A stretch of DNA of 64,000 nucleotides from DATARH01 sp036264235 (GCA_036264235.1 DATARH010000174.1:1-64000); one strand, 5' to 3'. Shown: positions 26,548-35,543, counted from the first letter of the stretch. The notes: generated from the letters alone by a model not told the origin. Made by a program: numbers and translations.

Positions 26548-27045
26548 ATGACAGCCGAAAAGGTTTCATTCACGACCGGTGATCTCGTCGTTTACCCCAC
26601 TCATGGGGTCGGCAAGATTCTCGGCATCGAGACGCAAGAGATCGCTGGGCACACGCTGAGCGTGTTCGTGGTTCATTTCGATAAGGACCGGATGACGTTG
26701 CGGGTGCCGCTGGGCAAGACGAAAGTGGCGGGGCTGCGGCGCCTGTCGAGCCGCAAGGAAATGGATGTCGCGCTCGGAAAGCTCCGTGGCCGTTCCCGCG
26801 CCAAGCGCACGATGTGGAGCCGGCGCGCGCAGGAATATCAGGCCAAGATCGCCTCGGGCGACCCGGCTTCTATCGCCGAGGTCGTGCGCGACCTGTTCCG
26901 CAACACCGGCCAGCCCGAGCAATCCTACAGCGAACGCCAGATCTACCAGGCTGCGCTCGACCGTTTCGTGCGCGAATATGCGGCCGTCGAGCGGATCGAC
27001 GAAAACACGGCGACCCGTCGCGTCGAGCAGATGCTGGCTGCCTGA
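26548..27045 (+). CDS. carD: CarD family transcriptional regulator
   Basis: A 165-residue RNA-polymerase-binding regulator that stabilises open complexes at promoters. The N-terminal Tudor-like domain is clear: FTTGDLVVYPTHGVGKILGI and the RVPLGKTKVAGLR strand that contacts the beta subunit. The C-terminal half is helical (MWSRRAQEYQAKIASGD, SYSERQIYQAALDRFVREYA) and matches the DNA-binding domain. AGAGAAG precedes the ATG. Upstream lies an 81-nt inverted-repeat leader that might control its expression. Confidence 0.94.
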   Translation: MTAEKVSFTTGDLVVYPTHGVGKILGIETQEIAGHTLSVFVVHFDKDRMTLRVPLGKTKVAGLRRLSSRKEMDVALGKLRGRSRAKRTMWSRRAQEYQAKIASGDPASIAEVVRDLFRNTGQPEQSYSERQIYQAALDRFVREYAAVERIDENTATRRVEQMLAA

Positions 27046-27086
27046 CCGTTCTGGATACAATCGCGCCGCATGGGGCGGCAGTCAGA

Positions 27087-27896
27087 GTGAACGTGCGGTC
27101 GCCGGACCGGCATTTGGCCCGGCTGCGCGGGGCCCGGCGCGTGTGGGCGGTCGGTGCCATCCACGGTGAAGCGGCGCGGCTCCGAGTACTCCACGATCGA
27201 GTGGGCTCACGGCTAATCGATGGCGATCGCATCGTTTATCTCGGCAATTATCTAGGTCATGGCGCGGCAATCATCGCGGCGATCGACGAACTGCTCGATT
27301 TTCGGCGTCGCGTGCTGTCGCGACGATCTGCGTTCTGCTGTGACGTCGTGTATTTACGTGGTGCCCAGGAGGAGATGTGGCAAAAGCTTCTACAGTTGCA
27401 GTTCGCCTCGAACCCCGGTGCCGTGCTGGATTGGATGGTGCGGGCCGGCGTTGAAGCGACGGTTGAGGGCTACGGCGGCGACATGCGGCAGGGATTTGCC
27501 GCGACGCGCGATGGGCCGCGCACAATCACCCGCTGGACGCTCACCTTACGTGAAGCCATGAACGCAGTCCCTGGCCATACGACGTTGTTTACTGGCCTCC
27601 GGCACGCTGCCCTTACGGAACCAAACGGCCTCCTCTTTGTCCACGCTGCCGTGAATCCGGCGCGTTCGCTCACCGACCAGGGCGACGCATTCTGGTGGGG
27701 CGACGCCGATATCCTCGAACTATCGCAGCCGTTTGAGGGGTTCGCCCGGGTTATCCGGGGCTACGACCGCGGCGCCCGCGGCCTTGTCGAGCGCGATTAT
27801 GCGGTTTCGCTTGACGCCGGGGCCGGCCGCGGCGGGCGATTAGTTGCTTCCTGTTTTGATGTCAGCGGCACAGTCCTCGACCACATCGAGGCTTAA
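27087..27896 (+). CDS. Degenerate PPP-type metallophosphatase homologue (probable pseudoenzyme)
   Basis: The protein follows the layout of the PPP/ApaH-like phosphatases, but the metal motifs are changed. GDIHG reads GAIHG (in WAVGAIHGEAARL); GDxxDRG reads GNYLGHG; GNHE reads GAQE (in YLRGAQEEMW). A later FVHAAVNP matches the family HAG motif. Thus most metal-binding Asp/Asn/His residues are gone, although the frame is intact over about 269 codons. GTG 27087 is the likeliest start, since no ATG lies in frame after the carD stop; the site is weak. It probably has a binding or regulatory role if functional. Confidence 0.72.
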   Translation: MNVRSPDRHLARLRGARRVWAVGAIHGEAARLRVLHDRVGSRLIDGDRIVYLGNYLGHGAAIIAAIDELLDFRRRVLSRRSAFCCDVVYLRGAQEEMWQKLLQLQFASNPGAVLDWMVRAGVEATVEGYGGDMRQGFAATRDGPRTITRWTLTLREAMNAVPGHTTLFTGLRHAALTEPNGLLFVHAAVNPARSLTDQGDAFWWGDADILELSQPFEGFARVIRGYDRGARGLVERDYAVSLDAGAGRGGRLVASCFDVSGTVLDHIEA

Positions 27897-27899
27897 TCG

Positions 27900-28670
27900 T
27901 CAAATCGCGGTGTAGCCGCCATCGACGAGCAGGTCGCTGCCCGTGACGAAACTCGCTGCGTCGCTGGCGAGAAACACGGCGGCGGGGGCGATCTCGTCAG
28001 GCCGGCCGAGGCGGCCGAGCACGTGCTTGCGGCCGATCTGCTCGCGTGCTGCGGCGAAGGAGCCGTAACGGCGCAGGAGCCGTTGCGTTTCGACCGCACC
28101 GGGCGACAGCGTATTCACCCTTATCTTCTGCACCGCGTGATCGACCGCCATGACCTTCGCGAGCTGGATCAGCGCCCCCTTCGTCGCGCAATAGGCGCCG
28201 CGCCCGGCGCTCCCCACCCGGCCAAGTTGCGAGGCGATAAAAATGATCGAGCCGCCCCCGCCGGCGATCATGTAAGGCAGCACTGCCTTCGACAGCAGGA
28301 ACGAGCCGGTCAGATTGATATCGACGACCTGCCGCCACTCGGCAAGGCTCACCTCAACCACCGAGCCGCCTCGGTCATGCGGCGCGGCGCCACTGACCAG
28401 GAGATCGAGCCGCCCGAACGCGTCATGCGTTGCTTTTGCCGCGGCCTTGGTCGCGTCTTCGTTCGCCACATCGCAGGCCTGAGCGATGGCACGGCTGCCG
28501 GCATCTTTGACCAGCCGCGCAGTCTCCTCCGCGGCGCCGTCGTCGATATCGACGCAGGCGACCGACGCGCCGGCTTCAGCAAACGCAAGCGCGATCGCCC
28601 GGCAAATGCCGCCGCCGGCACCGCTGATCAGCGCCGTCTTGCCCGTTAGCGAGGCTCCCGCATAATTCAC
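27900..28670 (-). CDS. SDR family oxidoreductase (second of pair)
   Basis: A 256-residue short-chain dehydrogenase starting at a GTG that overlaps the upstream SDR stop (GTGA). The frame extends upstream through the neighbour but with unrelated sequence. Cofactor loop reads SGAGGGICRAIA, where Cys stands in for the third Gly of GxxxGxG. Asp in ACVDIDD suggests NAD. Catalytic Ser in FIASQLG and YxxxK in YCATK are intact. C-terminal TGSDLLVDGGY is normal. Its operon place behind a sugar importer suggests sugar or polyol oxidation. The substrate is unknown. Confidence 0.85.
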   Translation of the reverse strand: MNYAGASLTGKTALISGAGGGICRAIALAFAEAGASVACVDIDDGAAEETARLVKDAGSRAIAQACDVANEDATKAAAKATHDAFGRLDLLVSGAAPHDRGGSVVEVSLAEWRQVVDINLTGSFLLSKAVLPYMIAGGGGSIIFIASQLGRVGSAGRGAYCATKGALIQLAKVMAVDHAVQKIRVNTLSPGAVETQRLLRRYGSFAAAREQIGRKHVLGRLGRPDEIAPAAVFLASDAASFVTGSDLLVDGGYTAI

Positions 28671-29425
28671 AGCATCACCGTGCCGCCATCGACCGCGATC
28701 GTCTGACCGGTGACAAAACCGCTCGCCTCCGAGATCAGCCAAGCGACAGTGCCGGTCAGATCGGACGGCATCAAATTGCGCTGAATAGTTTGACCGGCCT
28801 TGATCGACTCGAGTGCCCGATCGTGCTTCGCGCCGAAGAATTCGCGGGTGCCCTCGGTCATTACGGCGCTCGGCGCAAGCGCGTTGACCCGGATTCGGTC
28901 GCGGCCGAGTTCGCGAGCAAGGCCCCGAGTCAATCCGATCACTGCCGCCTTCGAGGTCGTGTAGTGGAGCCCGTAGGGCATGCCATAGGTCGCCGCCAGC
29001 GAGGCGATGTTGACGATGCTGCCGCCGCCCGATTGACGCATGGCCGGCACTGCTGCCTTGCAGCAATTCCAGATGCCCCTGACGTTGACCGCCATCGCTG
29101 CATCCCACTCGGCTTCCTTGATCGCGTCGAAGCGCCCGCCATGCAGCGCGCCATAAAGCGCGGCGTTGTTGATGAGGCCGTCGAGCCGGCCGAAGGCCCG
29201 CACCGCCGCCGCGACCATCTCATGCGCCGAGCCGGCATCGGTCACATCGAGGCGGATGGCAAGTGCCTCCCCGTTCTCGCCGGTGACAAGACTTGCCGTC
29301 TCACTGCAGTCGTTGATGTCGGCGGCGATAATCCGCGCGCCGGCAGTAGCGAGGCTGCGCGCGAACTCCTGGCCGAGCCCACGCGCCGCGCCGGTGATGG
29401 CGACAACTTTGTCCCGTACGTCCAT
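28667..29425 (-). CDS. SDR family oxidoreductase (first of pair)
   Basis: A 252-residue classical SDR. Cofactor loop ITGAARGLGQEFA, Asp in IIAADIND, NNAA, catalytic Ser in NIASLAA and YxxxK as YTTSK. C-terminal VTGQTIAVDGGTVM. All landmark residues are present, unlike its partner. It lies 110 bases downstream of the importer ATPase gene on the same strand and is coupled to the next SDR. The two enzymes may oxidise successive positions of an imported sugar or polyol; this is inference from context. Confidence 0.88.
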   Translation of the reverse strand: MDVRDKVVAITGAARGLGQEFARSLATAGARIIAADINDCSETASLVTGENGEALAIRLDVTDAGSAHEMVAAAVRAFGRLDGLINNAALYGALHGGRFDAIKEAEWDAAMAVNVRGIWNCCKAAVPAMRQSGGGSIVNIASLAATYGMPYGLHYTTSKAAVIGLTRGLARELGRDRIRVNALAPSAVMTEGTREFFGAKHDRALESIKAGQTIQRNLMPSDLTGTVAWLISEASGFVTGQTIAVDGGTVML

Positions 29426-29535
29426 GGGCGTCCTCTGCAGGAAGACTTATCACAGAGGCCGCAGTGGACTCGCGGTATACGCAAAGGGGTAAGCCGCGTG
29501 CTCTTGAGTCCTCAGCGTCCTCGATTTCGATCGGG

Positions 29536-30633
29536 CTAAATCACCTGGTCGGTGCGCGGATCGATCAGGTGCATGTTGTTGAGGTCAGCGACCAGCGGCA
29601 TCGTTTCCCCGGCATTGCCTGCGGCCTGCGGCGCGACCCGACCGCACACCTCGACGCCGTTGATGATGAAATAAACCATCGTCTCCATGCCCATTGGTTC
29701 GACGACATCGAGCTGCACGTCGAATACCGCGGCGCCCGGCGGGATCTCGCTGCGCTTTTCGATGAAATGCTCCGGGCGCAAGCCAAAAATCAGCTCGCGC
29801 CCGGCATAGGGCGCATAGCGAGCCCTGCGCGCGGGCGGCACCGGGAAGCTCAGCTTGTCGGTCAGCACAGCCGCGAGATCGCCGCTGTTTTCCACCAGTC
29901 GGCACTCGAGGAAATTCATCGCCGGCGAGCCGATGAACCCGGCGACGAACCGGGTCTTCGGATTGTGATAGACCTCGTGCGGCGAGCCGATCTGCTCGAT
30001 CCGCCCGAGGTTCATGATCACGACCTGATCGGCCAGCGTCATCGCCTCGATCTGATCATGCGTCACATAGACGGTTGTCGTGGTGACCTTCTGGTGAACC
30101 TTCTTGATCTCGGTGCGCATCTGCACGCGCAGTTTCGCGTCGAGGTTCGACAGCGGTTCGTCGAACAGAAAGACCTTCGGGTTGCGGACGATGGCGCGGC
30201 CCATCGCGACACGCTGACGCTGGCCGCCCGAAAGCTGCTTCGGCCGGCGATCCAGCAATTCGGTAATATCGAGGATGCGGGCTGCGTTTTGGACCCGCTC
30301 CTTGATCTCCGCTTTCGGAAATTTGCGCAGCCGCAGACCGAACGACATATTCTCGTAAACCGTCATATGCGGGTAGAGCGCGTAGTTCTGGAACACCATC
30401 GCGATGTCCCGGTCCTTCGGCGGCACGTCGTTGACTAACTGGTCCCCGATAAAGATCTCGCCCGCGGTGGTGTCTTCGAGCCCGGCGATCATCCTTAGGG
30501 TCGTGGTCTTGCCGCACCCCGAGGGTCCGACGAGGACGACAAAATCGCGGTCGGCGATGTCGAGATCGATCCCCTGGACGGCGGGGGTCTTGTCGAAGTG
30601 CTTGACGACGTTACGCAGGGCGACTTGCGCCAT
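29536..30633 (-). CDS. Sugar ABC transporter ATPase (MalK/UgpC family)
   Basis: A 365-residue ATPase of a carbohydrate importer. Walker A GPSGCGKTT, Q-loop region VFQNYALYPHM, signature LSGGQRQRVAMG, Walker B VFLFDEPLSNLDAKLR and H-loop VTHDQIEAM are all intact. The last ~120 residues form the OB-fold regulatory domain (IGSPAMNFLEC, FGLRPEHF) typical of MalK/UgpC. Two permease genes lie directly upstream with 4-5 base spacing. Family members often serve more than one transporter, so substrate cannot be deduced. Confidence 0.93.
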   Translation of the reverse strand: MAQVALRNVVKHFDKTPAVQGIDLDIADRDFVVLVGPSGCGKTTTLRMIAGLEDTTAGEIFIGDQLVNDVPPKDRDIAMVFQNYALYPHMTVYENMSFGLRLRKFPKAEIKERVQNAARILDITELLDRRPKQLSGGQRQRVAMGRAIVRNPKVFLFDEPLSNLDAKLRVQMRTEIKKVHQKVTTTTVYVTHDQIEAMTLADQVVIMNLGRIEQIGSPHEVYHNPKTRFVAGFIGSPAMNFLECRLVENSGDLAAVLTDKLSFPVPPARRARYAPYAGRELIFGLRPEHFIEKRSEIPPGAAVFDVQLDVVEPMGMETMVYFIINGVEVCGRVAPQAAGNAGETMPLVADLNNMHLIDPRTDQVI

Positions 30634-30638
30634 GTTCT

Positions 30639-31553
30639 CTACCCCTTGGTCGCGCCGGCAGTCAGGCCGGCAATGTAATAGTCCATCAGAAACGCGTAGA
30701 TGATCAATGGCGGCGCGGCGCCGAGCAGCGCCCCGGTCATGATCTGGCCCCAGTTATAGACATCGCCCTTGATCAGCGTGGTGACGATGCCGACCGGCAG
30801 GACCAGCTGATCGGCCGAGGTGGTGAAGGCGAGCGGATAAAGGAAATTCGCCCAGGAAACGGTGAAGGAAAAGATTGTCGCCGCGATGATGCCGGGCAGC
30901 GCAACCGGAATGAACACCCGCGTCAGGATCTGCAGATAGCCGGCGCCATCGATCAGCGCCGCCTCATCCAGTTCCTTCGGGATGCTGGAGAAGTACCCGA
31001 TCATGATCCAGGTGCAGAACGGCACTGTCAGGGTTGGATACAGGACGCACAGCACCCACCAATGATTGATCAGTTCGATCCCCGTCACCTGGTGCACCCA
31101 GGCGAAGATCTTGAACAACGGGATGAACAGCAGCGATTCTGGGATGAGGTACGTGAGAAAGACGCCGGTCGCCAGCGTTGCCGAGCCCCAGAATTTCATC
31201 CGCGCCAGCGAGAAGGCAGCCAGGATGCTGACGATCATTGTGACGGTGACGACGACAACCGCGACTACCGCCGAGTTCTTGAAGAAGGTCAGGAACTGTG
31301 CCTGGGTCAACAGGTCGACGTAGTTCTGCAATGTCGGGTGGTAGACCCACCACGGGTTGGTGACAGCGCCGATCTCCGCGCTCGTCTTGAGCGAGGTGAT
31401 CAGCATGTACACCGGCGGCATCAGGAAGAAGATAACGAACAGGCACAGAAAAAAATAAGACCAGTAGAGCGTTCTCTTGCGGCCGCGCGAGATGCTGCCA
31501 TAGCGGACGCTCTGCGCCGGAACGGCGCTAATTTGAGCGGTTGCAGTGGTCAT
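30639..31553 (-). CDS. Carbohydrate ABC transporter permease (MalG/UgpE-type)
   Basis: A 304-residue inner-membrane permease with six predicted spans, the first at YWSYFFLCLFVIFFLMPPVYMLITSLK. The cytoplasmic EAA loop is KELDEAALIDGAG, which contacts the ATPase. The C-terminal IYAFLMDYYIAGLTAGATKG matches the end of MalG-like proteins. The spacing to the ATPase gene (5 bases) and the partner permease (4 bases) indicates one operon. No substrate-binding protein gene is present on either side. Confidence 0.92.
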   Translation of the reverse strand: MTTATAQISAVPAQSVRYGSISRGRKRTLYWSYFFLCLFVIFFLMPPVYMLITSLKTSAEIGAVTNPWWVYHPTLQNYVDLLTQAQFLTFFKNSAVVAVVVVTVTMIVSILAAFSLARMKFWGSATLATGVFLTYLIPESLLFIPLFKIFAWVHQVTGIELINHWWVLCVLYPTLTVPFCTWIMIGYFSSIPKELDEAALIDGAGYLQILTRVFIPVALPGIIAATIFSFTVSWANFLYPLAFTTSADQLVLPVGIVTTLIKGDVYNWGQIMTGALLGAAPPLIIYAFLMDYYIAGLTAGATKG

Positions 31554-31557
31554 GTGC

Positions 31558-32487
31558 TTAAGCCTCGTTGCCGCGGCGGCGGATATTGCGAAGGATCAGG
31601 ATCGCCGCGATCGCCAGGATGGGGAACATGAACAGCGAAACCGACGCGCCGAGCGGAATATCATTGCCCCAGATGCCGAGCGTAAAGGCCCAGGTCGCAA
31701 ACACGTGCGTCTGATCGACCGGACCGCCGTTAGTCAAAACCTTGACGATGTCGAAATTGGCGAAGGTTACAATCAGCGAGAACAGCGCCGTAATCTGGAT
31801 GATGTTACGCATCATCGGCAGGTTCACGTACCAGATTTTCTGCCACCAATTGGCGCCGTCGATCGCTGCCGCCTCGTGCAATTGCTCCGGCACTGATTTC
31901 AGCGCAGCCAGATACATGATCATAAAGAACGGGGCGCCGACCCAGACATTGTCGAGAATAATACCTGTCCGCGCCCAATAGGGATTGCCGAGCCAAGCGA
32001 CTTCCGGAATGCCGATATGGCGGAACACCCAGTTGAAGGCGCTGTAGGAAGGATCGAACAGCCACAGCCAAGCCAGGGTGCTCATCGCCGGCGGGATCAC
32101 CCATGGCACCAACAGCATGCCGCGCCACTTGCGTTGACCTTTTTGCGGGATGTTGTGGACGAAATGGGCAACGACGAAACCGATAATCGCCTTGAAGATC
32201 ACGGCGGTGATCGCGAACAGGCAGGACTGCTCGACCACCATCCAGAAGGTATTGCGCTTGAACAGGAACTCGAAATTGCCGAAGCCGACAAATTTCGTCA
32301 TCGACTTATTCAAGGTCGCCAAATGTATCGAATACAGCGCCGGATAGAGCACCAGGCACGCGATGATCGTGATCAGAGGCAGCGCAAACAAGAACGCGAC
32401 CCATGCCTTGCGATGAGCAAGACGCCGGGCACTAATCCGAGGAATCGTCCGGCGTACATTGAGATCGCGGGCGACGGCATCGGCCAT
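31558..32487 (-). CDS. Carbohydrate ABC transporter permease (MalF/UgpA-type)
   Basis: A 309-residue permease that pairs with the MalG-type partner. TM1 is AWVAFLFALPLITIIACLVLYPALY, then about five more spans. The EAA loop reads PEQLHEAAAIDGAN. ATG 32487 is preceded by GAGGAGAG and gives the family N-terminus MADAVARDLNVRR; the frame is open 80 codons further but that part looks like noise. This is the first gene of the transport operon. The 118 bases upstream, before the CLC gene end, hold no binding-protein gene. Confidence 0.92.
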   Translation of the reverse strand: MADAVARDLNVRRTIPRISARRLAHRKAWVAFLFALPLITIIACLVLYPALYSIHLATLNKSMTKFVGFGNFEFLFKRNTFWMVVEQSCLFAITAVIFKAIIGFVVAHFVHNIPQKGQRKWRGMLLVPWVIPPAMSTLAWLWLFDPSYSAFNWVFRHIGIPEVAWLGNPYWARTGIILDNVWVGAPFFMIMYLAALKSVPEQLHEAAAIDGANWWQKIWYVNLPMMRNIIQITALFSLIVTFANFDIVKVLTNGGPVDQTHVFATWAFTLGIWGNDIPLGASVSLFMFPILAIAAILILRNIRRRGNEA

Positions 32488-32605
32488 TGACTGACTCTCC
32501 TCAAAGTGCCGCAGGCCCGTCGAGCGGGGCGCCGGCGCTCCTCTTGCAATGCTACCCGGGTCGGGAAAGCCCTGCTGGCATACTAACCCAGCAATACGCA
32601 ATTGT

Positions 32606-34459
32606 TTATGGATTTTGGGAGCTATCACCTGCGGCGTCTTTTCCGGTCGTTGGGCTGAAGATGCCGGCGTCGTCCTGCGCGATGCTGCGGCGCCGCTCCA
32701 GCTCCTGGGCATACCGGCGCAGCGCATAGGCTTCGCTCAGATAACCGATCACCCTTTTGTGTTCGGGATTGTCGACCACCGGGAGGGCTTCTTGTGCCGT
32801 CTCGCGAAAGCGGATCAGCGCGGTCCGGAGATCCTGGTCGGCCAGCAGGAATGGCGGCTCCGGCTCGACCAGGTCGGCGACCTTCCAGCCCTCTTTCGGA
32901 GTGTCGCCTCGGCTTGCCTCGGCCGGATCGATGATTCCGGCAAGGCGGCCGCCACTGTCGACGACGAAGACCTGCTTCGTGCTGCCAGCCGGAAATCGTT
33001 GCCGCAATTCGGCGACTGAAAGATCGTCGGCGATAACGGCGGGGTCCCGGCGCATCAGCGGGCCGATCTTCAACTCGTCGAGCCAGCCGATATCCTCGGG
33101 GCTGCGGATTTTCAAGCCGCGCAGATGGAAGCGCCATGTGGCAAACGAGTACCCGAACCACTGTCGCACCGCGACCGCCGCGATTACGACCGCAACCATC
33201 ACGCCGACCGTCGCCGAGAAGTCGCCGGTTGTCTCCAACACCAGCATGATCATGGTTACCGGCGCGCCGACGATCGCCGCCGCGACGGCCCCCATCCCGA
33301 CCAGCGAGAACAGTACCGGATCGGGGCTCAGCGCCGGAAACAGCCGCGCCATCGACAGCCCCAGGAAGCTTCCGAACAGGCTGCCAAGAAACAGCGAGGT
33401 GCTGAACAATCCGCCGCGGAACCCGCTGCCGATCGAAACCGCCGAAGCGACGATCTTGGCAACAACCAGCGCCGCGAGCAGCGGTGGCTCGTACCCCCAA
33501 TGCAATTGCCGCAAGATGCCGCCATGGCCGCTGCCGAGCACCTGCGGCAGAGCGACCGCGATCATGCCGACAATAAGCCCGCCGATCGCCGGCCGCGCCC
33601 AACGCGGCACGAACAGCCGGCGGAACAGCGCCTCCGTCTCCGTGACGCCCTTCATGACCGCGATTCCGAGCCCGGCGGCGGACAAGCCGATCCCGATAAA
33701 GGCCAGATAATCCGCCGTGCTCAGCTGGGTGTGGTGGTAGACGACAAAGATCGGGCCGCCACCTTGCAAAGCGCGTCCCGTGAAGGCGCCGACCAGCGCC
33801 GCGATCCCGATCGGTGCCAGCGTCTGCAGAGTGTAGCTGCCGACGATCAGCTCGAATGCGTAAAATGCGCCGGCGAGCGGCGCGTTGAATGCGGCCGCGA
33901 TCGCGCCGGCTGCGCCGCAACCGACCAGCGTGCGAACGTCGTCACGCCGCAGGGCGAGATGGCGGCCGATGCGCGAGCCCATTGCCGCACCGAGCTGGGT
34001 ATAGGCGGCCTCGAGCCCGACCGACGCACCGAACCCACCCGACAAGACAGTGACCAGGACCAGCCCGATACTGTCGCCGAGCGACATCCGGCCGCCGAAC
34101 AGGGCATTGGCCTCGATCGCATCGACGACTTCGCGCGGTCGCCAGCGCCGCAGCAACATCAGTGCGGCGCCGACCAGGATGCCGCCGAGTATCGGCATCG
34201 TCAGGACCCTGAGCCGTGGCAGATCCGCGGTGTCGCTCAGATGCGCCCCGAGGGGCAGGTTGAACAAGACGCTGTGCAACAGCGCCATGATTTCGTCGAG
34301 CAGAATGACACCAAGTCCCGCCAGGATGCCCACGCCGGCAGCGAGCACGACAAGGAACAGTTCGCTGTCGCGCAGGCGCGGCGCGGCCGGGCTTGCCGTT
34401 TCGGCCCGCAGGTCCGCAGCGGGATGCGTCGGTACGATATCGGCCACGGGCGTGGCCAT
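32606..34459 (-). CDS. CLC-type chloride channel/antiporter with CBS domains
   Basis: A 617-residue CLC family membrane protein. Landmarks: GASVGLEAAYTQLG, aligning with GREGPxVQxG and retaining the gating Glu; AGAIAAAFNAPLAGAFYAFE; and GGLFSTSLFLGSLFG. The GSGIP anion-filter motif expected upstream of the Glu loop is not recognisable; EANALFGGRMS lies there. Two CBS-like regulatory repeats follow the membrane part (MRRDPAVIADDLSVAEL and ALPVVDNPEHKRVIGYLS). The ion and mode (channel or proton antiport) are uncertain because of the altered motif. Confidence 0.88.
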   Translation of the reverse strand: MATPVADIVPTHPAADLRAETASPAAPRLRDSELFLVVLAAGVGILAGLGVILLDEIMALLHSVLFNLPLGAHLSDTADLPRLRVLTMPILGGILVGAALMLLRRWRPREVVDAIEANALFGGRMSLGDSIGLVLVTVLSGGFGASVGLEAAYTQLGAAMGSRIGRHLALRRDDVRTLVGCGAAGAIAAAFNAPLAGAFYAFELIVGSYTLQTLAPIGIAALVGAFTGRALQGGGPIFVVYHHTQLSTADYLAFIGIGLSAAGLGIAVMKGVTETEALFRRLFVPRWARPAIGGLIVGMIAVALPQVLGSGHGGILRQLHWGYEPPLLAALVVAKIVASAVSIGSGFRGGLFSTSLFLGSLFGSFLGLSMARLFPALSPDPVLFSLVGMGAVAAAIVGAPVTMIMLVLETTGDFSATVGVMVAVVIAAVAVRQWFGYSFATWRFHLRGLKIRSPEDIGWLDELKIGPLMRRDPAVIADDLSVAELRQRFPAGSTKQVFVVDSGGRLAGIIDPAEASRGDTPKEGWKVADLVEPEPPFLLADQDLRTALIRFRETAQEALPVVDNPEHKRVIGYLSEAYALRRYAQELERRRSIAQDDAGIFSPTTGKDAAGDSSQNP

Positions 34460-34494
34460 AGGTCAGTGTGCGCGCAGTGGCAAGGACGCGCGGC

Positions 34495-35526
34495 TCAGCG
34501 TTCGGTCAGCTTCAATTCGATGCGCCGGTTGCGGCGGTAGGCATCGTCGCTCTGCCCGGCATCGATCGGCTGGTTGTCGGCAAAACCGGCGGCGGCGAGC
34601 CGTGATGCGGGCACGCCTTGTTCGACCGCATAGCGCACAACAGAAATCGCTCGCGCTGCCGACAGTTCCCAGTTGGAGGCGAATTGCGCGTTATGGATCG
34701 GCCGCTGGTCGGTATGCCCGTCGATTCGCAACACCCAATTCACGTCTTTCGGAATTTTCGCGGAGATTTCCTTCAGTGCCGTAATGACCGGATCAAGCTG
34801 GTGTTTGGCGGCGTCGCCGAGCTCGGCGCTGCCCTGCGCAAACAGCACCTCCGATTGGAAGACAAAGCGGTCGCCGACCATCCGTATATCCGGCCGCTCG
34901 CCGATGATTTCGCGGAGCCGCCCAAAGAACTCAGAGCGGTACTTGGCCAGCTCCGCGACCTTATTGACGAGCGCCAGGTTGAGCCGCTTGCCGAGATCGA
35001 CGATCTGGCCCTGCTGGTCCTTGACCTTTGCCTCCGATGCGTCGAGGGCCGCCGCGATCTTCGCCAATTGATCGCGCAGAAGTGCGAGCTGAGCACTCAA
35101 CGCTTCGACTTCGGCGCGAGCGGCACGAGTCTTTTCCTGCTCCGCCGTGACCGCGACCTCGGTATCCTGCAGCTTCCCGGTCGCTGCTTCGGCACGGCTG
35201 CTTTCCTCGTTCAGCCGCGCCGTCAGTTCCCCGAGCCGCGTTGCCAGCGACTCGCGCTCGGCAAGCGCGCCTGTGAGCCTCTTCGACAGATCCGTCGAAT
35301 TGCTGCGCTCCAGCGACAGCAAGCTGCTGAGATCGTTGACCTGCTGCTGTAGTTCCTTCAGCGCCTGGTCGCGGCCAGACAGAGCATCCGACAGAAAGAA
35401 CTGACCGGCTGTGAACACCAGCAGCACAAAGATGATCACCATCAGGAGCTGCGACAACGCATCGACGAAGCCGGGCCATATGTCGATGCTGGAACGCCGC
35501 GAGCGGCGCCGATTTGCTAGCGCCAT
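34495..35526 (-). CDS. MotB/OmpA-like peptidoglycan-binding motor-associated protein
   Basis: A 343-residue protein with one N-terminal membrane span (LSQLLMVIIFVLLVFTAGQFFL) led by IDIWPGFVDALS, as in MotB-like stators. A long coiled coil (about residues 55-185) links it to a C-terminal OmpA domain: VLFAQGSAELGDAAKHQL, LRIDGHTDQRPI, SAARAISVVRY and YRRNRRIEL. It should sit in the inner membrane and grip peptidoglycan. The gene lies 17 bases after the MotA-like gene. No flagellar genes are near, so this is probably an envelope ion-driven complex. Function is unproved. Confidence 0.85.
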   Translation of the reverse strand: MALANRRRSRRSSIDIWPGFVDALSQLLMVIIFVLLVFTAGQFFLSDALSGRDQALKELQQQVNDLSSLLSLERSNSTDLSKRLTGALAERESLATRLGELTARLNEESSRAEAATGKLQDTEVAVTAEQEKTRAARAEVEALSAQLALLRDQLAKIAAALDASEAKVKDQQGQIVDLGKRLNLALVNKVAELAKYRSEFFGRLREIIGERPDIRMVGDRFVFQSEVLFAQGSAELGDAAKHQLDPVITALKEISAKIPKDVNWVLRIDGHTDQRPIHNAQFASNWELSAARAISVVRYAVEQGVPASRLAAAGFADNQPIDAGQSDDAYRRNRRIELKLTER

Positions 35527-35543
35527 CTAGGCCTTATCCGGGA

